From Pseudonocardia sp. ICBG1293 (GTDB lineage Bacteria; Actinomycetota; Actinomycetes; Mycobacteriales; Pseudonocardiaceae), in contig NZ_JAHLEL010000054.1 of assembly GCF_020131355.1 (NCBI RefSeq), positions 310,001 to 374,000 of the forward strand: a stretch of 64,000 nt of DNA. Reading direction: 5' to 3'. This document shows positions 60,945 to 64,000 of the stretch, piece after piece (position 1 is the first letter of the stretch; the number at the start of each line of letters is the position of its first letter). Both the position numbers and the translations under genes were made by a program. Under the pieces are notes generated by a model that saw nothing but the letters and a program-made list of their open reading frames with translations, did not search any database and had not been told where the DNA came from.

Positions 60945-62152
60945 GCGCCGAGGCCCGTCGCCTGCCGCTCGAGGGCGTGCGGGTCGTGGAGTTCTCGCAC
61001 ATGGTCATGGGACCGTCCTGCGGCCTGGTGCTCGCCGATCTCGGCGCCGACGTCATCAAGATCGAGCCTCCGGGCGCCGGGGACAAGACCCGCGCCCTGC
61101 CCGGTTCCGGTGCCGGCTTCTTCCCCATGTTCAACCGCAACAAGCGGTCGGTGTCGGTGGACCTGCGCACGGAGCGGGGCATCGAGTTCGTGCGGCGCCT
61201 GGTCCGCACCGCGGACGTGGTCACCGAGAACTTCCGGCCCGGCGGTCTCGAGGCCCTCGGCCTGGGCTACGACGAGCTCCGGGCCGACAACCCCGGACTC
61301 GTCTACTGCAGCCTCAAGGGGTTCCTCTCCGGGCCCTACGAGCAGCGCGCCGCCCTCGACGAGGTCGTCCAGATGATGGGCGGGCTGGCCTACATGACCG
61401 GCCCGCCCGACCGCCCGCTGCGGGCCGGGGCCTCGGTCAACGACGTCATGGGCGGGATGTTCGCGGCGATGGGCGTGGTGGCCGCGCTCTACGAGCGACG
61501 CGGGACCGGGCTCGGCAAGCTCGTGCGCAGCTCGCTGTTCGAGAACAACGTCTTCCTCGTCGGACAGCACATGGCCCAGTACGCGGTCACCGGGGCCGCC
61601 GCGGCACCCATGCCCGCACGACTCTCGGCATGGGCCGTCTACGACGTGTTCGACACCGGCGACGGGGAGAAGGTCTTCGTCGGCGTCGTGTCCGACACCC
61701 AGTGGCAGGCCTTCTGCGCCGCGTTCGACCTGCCCGACCTGGCCGGCGACCCGGGGCTGGCGACCAACGCCCAGCGGGTCGCCGCCCGTGACCGCGTGAT
61801 CCCGCGCCTGCGTTCGACGTTCGGCGCGATGAGCCGTGCGGAGGTGGTCCGGCTCTGCGGGGGCGCCCGGCTGCCCTTCGCACCGATCCAGCGGCCCGAG
61901 GACCTCTTCGACGACCCGCACCTCGCCGAGCCCGGCGCCCTGACCGAGGTCACGCTGCCCGACGGCCGCCCGGTCCGGCTGCCGTCGCTGCCGCTGGAGC
62001 TCGACGGCGCACGCCTGCCACTGCGGCGCGACCTGCCGCGGGCCGGCGAGCACACCGCCGATCTGGCACGGGAGCTCGGCTACTCCGACGACGAGATCTC
62101 CACCGCGGGCGCGGACGGCGCCTTCGGCGGAACCACCGTGGCCCACCGCTGA
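60941..62152 (+). CDS. CaiB/BaiF (class III) CoA-transferase
   Basis: The ~403-aa product is a class III CoA-transferase that moves CoA between carboxylic acids. MGPSCGLVLADLGADVIKIE is the family start, NRNKRSVSVDL and VTENFRPGGLEALGLGYDEL follow. At the nucleophile position, where the family has Asp, I read SLFENN, that is Glu, by eye alignment. GTG 60941 overlaps the lyase stop. Together they would activate a dicarboxylate to its CoA ester and cleave it. Confidence 0.87.
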   Translation: MSAEARRLPLEGVRVVEFSHMVMGPSCGLVLADLGADVIKIEPPGAGDKTRALPGSGAGFFPMFNRNKRSVSVDLRTERGIEFVRRLVRTADVVTENFRPGGLEALGLGYDELRADNPGLVYCSLKGFLSGPYEQRAALDEVVQMMGGLAYMTGPPDRPLRAGASVNDVMGGMFAAMGVVAALYERRGTGLGKLVRSSLFENNVFLVGQHMAQYAVTGAAAAPMPARLSAWAVYDVFDTGDGEKVFVGVVSDTQWQAFCAAFDLPDLAGDPGLATNAQRVAARDRVIPRLRSTFGAMSRAEVVRLCGGARLPFAPIQRPEDLFDDPHLAEPGALTEVTLPDGRPVRLPSLPLELDGARLPLRRDLPRAGEHTADLARELGYSDDEISTAGADGAFGGTTVAHR

Positions 62153-62183
62153 CCCGTCCCGAACAGCTCACAAAGGAGTGTCT

Positions 62184-63169
62184 GTGACCAGGAGAGTGCT
62201 GCCGGCGCTGGGCATCGTGGCGACGCTCGTGCTGACCGGCTTCGCCGCGATCGACGCGAGCGGGTCGGCCACCGGCGCCGACCCGCGCTCGTCGCTGACG
62301 TTGATGGCACCCGCCGCGCCCGGCGGCGGCTGGGATCTCGCCCTGCGCGAGGCCCAGCAGGTGTTGCGCGCCGAGTCGATCGTCAACAACGTCCAGGTGG
62401 TCAACGTCCCCGGGGCGGGCGGCACGATCGGGCTGGCGCGCTTCACCGACATCGGCCCCGACCCGACCCGACCCAGCTGATGATGACCGGGACGGTCATG
62501 GAGGGCGCGATCACCGTCAACGGGTCGGCCGCGACCCTGGCCGACACCACCCCGATCGCGCGGCTCGCCGAGGACTATCTCGTCCTGGTCGGGCCGGCGG
62601 ACTCACCGTTCCGGACCCTGGGCGACTTCCTCGACGCCTGGCGGGCCGACCCGCACGGCCAGGCCGTCGGCGGCGGCGGTCTCGGCGGCGCCGACCACCT
62701 GCTCGCCGGGCTGACCGCCCGCGGCGCCGGAGTCGAGCCCGCCGCCGTCAACTACATCGCCTACTCCGGGGGCGGCGAGGCGCTGACCGCGCTGCTCTCG
62801 GGCACCGTGACCGTCGGGATCAGCGGCTTCCACGACTTCGCCGACCAGATCGAGGCCGGGAACCTGCGGGCGCTGGCCTACTCCGCACCGGAGCCGGTCG
62901 AGGGCATCGAGGTACCCACTCTGGTCGAGCAGGGCGTCCCGGTGACCCTGTCGAACTGGCGCGGCGTCGTGGCCCCGCCCGGGATCACCGACGCCGAGCG
63001 CGCCGAGCTCACCTCCCTGGTCACCGAGATGGCCGGAAGTCCCCGCTGGGCGGACACCCTCGCCCGCAACAAGTGGGAGGACTCGTTCCTGGCGGGCGCC
63101 GAGTTCGACCGCTTCATCGACGACGACCAGGCCCGCGTAAACGCGATCATCGAGGAGCTCGGACTGTGA
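62184..63169 (+). pseudogene. tctC: TctC-type substrate-binding protein, frame broken by a 5-bp repeat
   Basis: GTG 62184 follows AAGGAG. The first ~95 codons encode a signal peptide (LGIVATLVLTGFAAI) and the start of a tripartite tricarboxylate transporter binding protein (APAAPGGGWDLALREAQQVL, VPGAGGTIGLARF). At 62458-62472 GACCC is repeated three times and the frame ends in TGA at 62478-62480. Two copies would give DPTQLMMTGTVMEGAI in frame with the remaining 229 residues (VNYIAYSGGGEALTALLSG, WRGVVAPPGI). A second ATG at 62480 could restart translation without the export signal. TctC captures a carboxylate outside the membrane. Confidence 0.82.
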
Positions 63170-63783
63170 CCTCCACCCCGACCACCGACCCGGCCCGACC
63201 GGTCGCGGAGACCGCCGGCTCCGGCTTCTGGTGCCGCCGGACCGGCCTGCTCGTCCCCGTCGTACTGCTCGGCGGCGGCGTGACGCTGGCCGTCGGGGCG
63301 ATCACGATGGAGGTCCCCTCCACGGCGACCTTCCCCGGACCCCAGGTCTTCCCGGTCATCGCCGCGATCCTCTGCACCGTGCTCGCCGTCGCACTCGCCG
63401 TCGACGTGCTGCGCCGTCCGGAGCCCGCCGACGTGCACCGCCCGGCCACCGACGGTGCCGACCCCGCACCGGCACCCGGTGGCGTCGACGCCGGGACCGG
63501 GACCGGTGGCCCCGCCGCCGCACCGACCCGCCCACGGGCCGACCGGCGCGGGCTCGCGGAGGCCGTCGGCGTCGTCGTGCTGTTCATCGCCGTCCTCCAG
63601 CCCGTCGGCTGGCTGCTCTCCGGCGCCCTGCTGTTTTGGGGCATGGCCCGCGCGCTGGGCAGCCGCCGGCCGTTGTTCGACCTGTTCCTCGCGCTCGTCG
63701 TGTCCTCGGCGGTGCAGCTCGCCTTCTCCGCCGGCCTGGGGCTCGGCCTGCCCCCCGGCGTACTGGCAGGAGTCCTCGGATGA
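63166..63783 (+). CDS. tctB: TctB-type small membrane subunit
   Basis: The 205-aa product has four membrane helices in two pairs (~25-60 and ~130-200) joined by a Pro/Ala/Gly-rich loop, like TctB of tripartite tricarboxylate transporters. FPGPQVFPVIAAILCTVLAV is the typical block of the first pair. Start and stop overlap the neighbours (GTGA and ATGA), so tctC-tctB-tctA form one operon. Confidence 0.82.
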   Translation: MTSTPTTDPARPVAETAGSGFWCRRTGLLVPVVLLGGGVTLAVGAITMEVPSTATFPGPQVFPVIAAILCTVLAVALAVDVLRRPEPADVHRPATDGADPAPAPGGVDAGTGTGGPAAAPTRPRADRRGLAEAVGVVVLFIAVLQPVGWLLSGALLFWGMARALGSRRPLFDLFLALVVSSAVQLAFSAGLGLGLPPGVLAGVLG

Positions 63784-64000
63784 ACACCCTGACCCAGCTC
63801 GGAGACGGCTTCGCGACCGTCCTCACCCCGATGAACATGCTGTGGGTCCTCGTCGGCGCGCTGCTGGGCACCGCGGTCGGCGTGCTGCCCGGCCTGGGGT
63901 CGGCGATGGCCGTGGCCCTGCTGCTCCCGGTGACCTTCTCGCTCGACCCGATCGGCGCGTTCATCATGTTCGCGGGGGTGCTGTTCGGCGGCCTGTTCGG
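63780..64000 (+). CDS. tctA: TctA-type large membrane subunit (partial, runs off window)
   Basis: The first 73 codons are present. MLWVLVGALLGTAVGVLPGLGS followed by AMAVALLLPVTFSLDP is the conserved TctA start with the GxLPGLG loop. It is the permease of the tripartite transporter. The ATG overlaps the tctB stop. The rest lies beyond the window end. Confidence 0.88.
   Translation, partial: MNTLTQLGDGFATVLTPMNMLWVLVGALLGTAVGVLPGLGSAMAVALLLPVTFSLDPIGAFIMFAGVLFGGLF

Overview
The window is high-G+C actinobacterial DNA (around 70-75% G+C by eye over most of its length). Its gene set fits Pseudonocardia or a close relative (family Pseudonocardiaceae): SepH, a two-component XRE regulator/HbhA/DUF2516 neighbourhood like that of mycobacteria, an MftR-type regulator, a SigG-type sigma factor, a Glu-Asp-Phe tRNA cluster and an actinomycete integrative and conjugative element (AICE). 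The genus is an inference.

Layout. 0-4.3 kb: sepH, an rRNA/tRNA methyltransferase and a glutamate-cysteine ligase-like enzyme. 4.4-10.6 kb: a tightly packed envelope or secretion-like set made of a disordered protein, a P-loop-like protein, a two-domain lytic transglycosylase, an anchored protein and two GH16-type proteins. 10.7-17.3 kb: housekeeping genes (purine permease, SDR, L,D-transpeptidase, murB, purU). 17.4-18.5 kb: a nuclease-like gene (AbiEi-type N-terminus plus DUF559) enclosed by two inverted copies of a hairpin repeat. 18.6-30.3 kb: lon, the hbhA cluster, a DUF445 protein, a cold-shock gene, a secreted Pro/Ala/Val protein, mftR and sigG. 30.3-37.6 kb: oxidoreductases next to MarR, MerR and HxlR regulators, and a ClpP-like protein that has lost its catalytic serine and histidine.

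37,560-49,381 is an 11.8-kb AICE integrated into tRNA-Phe. Its ends are a 48-bp direct repeat of the 3' half of the tRNA gene, and each end carries a pair of 10-bp repeats that look like integrase arm sites. It has a rolling-circle (HUH) Rep, GntR regulator, SCO3933-like protein, FtsK/TraB-like translocase, Xis and tyrosine integrase; the translocase and the integrase are both frameshifted. Its cargo has clearly lower G+C: a reverse transcriptase with a long helical C-terminal part, and, convergent to it, a two-gene NUDIX operon whose second product is a 2TM-NUDIX (SMODS-associated NUDIX-like) membrane protein. An IS630 copy sits in the last codons of the 2TM-NUDIX gene. Removing it on paper restores an open frame whose stop codon overlaps the RT stop codon. 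An IS110 copy lies at the left end of the element.

49.3-64 kb: tRNAs, a GDSL lipoprotein, acyl-CoA ligases (prpE-like and fadD-like), a ferredoxin, an MFS permease, a DrrAB-type exporter, and an IclR-controlled cluster (HMG-CoA lyase-like, CoA-transferase, tripartite TctC-TctB-TctA transporter). I infer that this cluster imports and degrades a branched dicarboxylate.

Five genes carry clear reading-frame breaks (TspO-like, Pro/Ala/Val protein, FtsK-like, integrase, tctC). One is a 5-bp tandem repeat expansion. Raw-read checking is needed to separate real decay from sequencing error.
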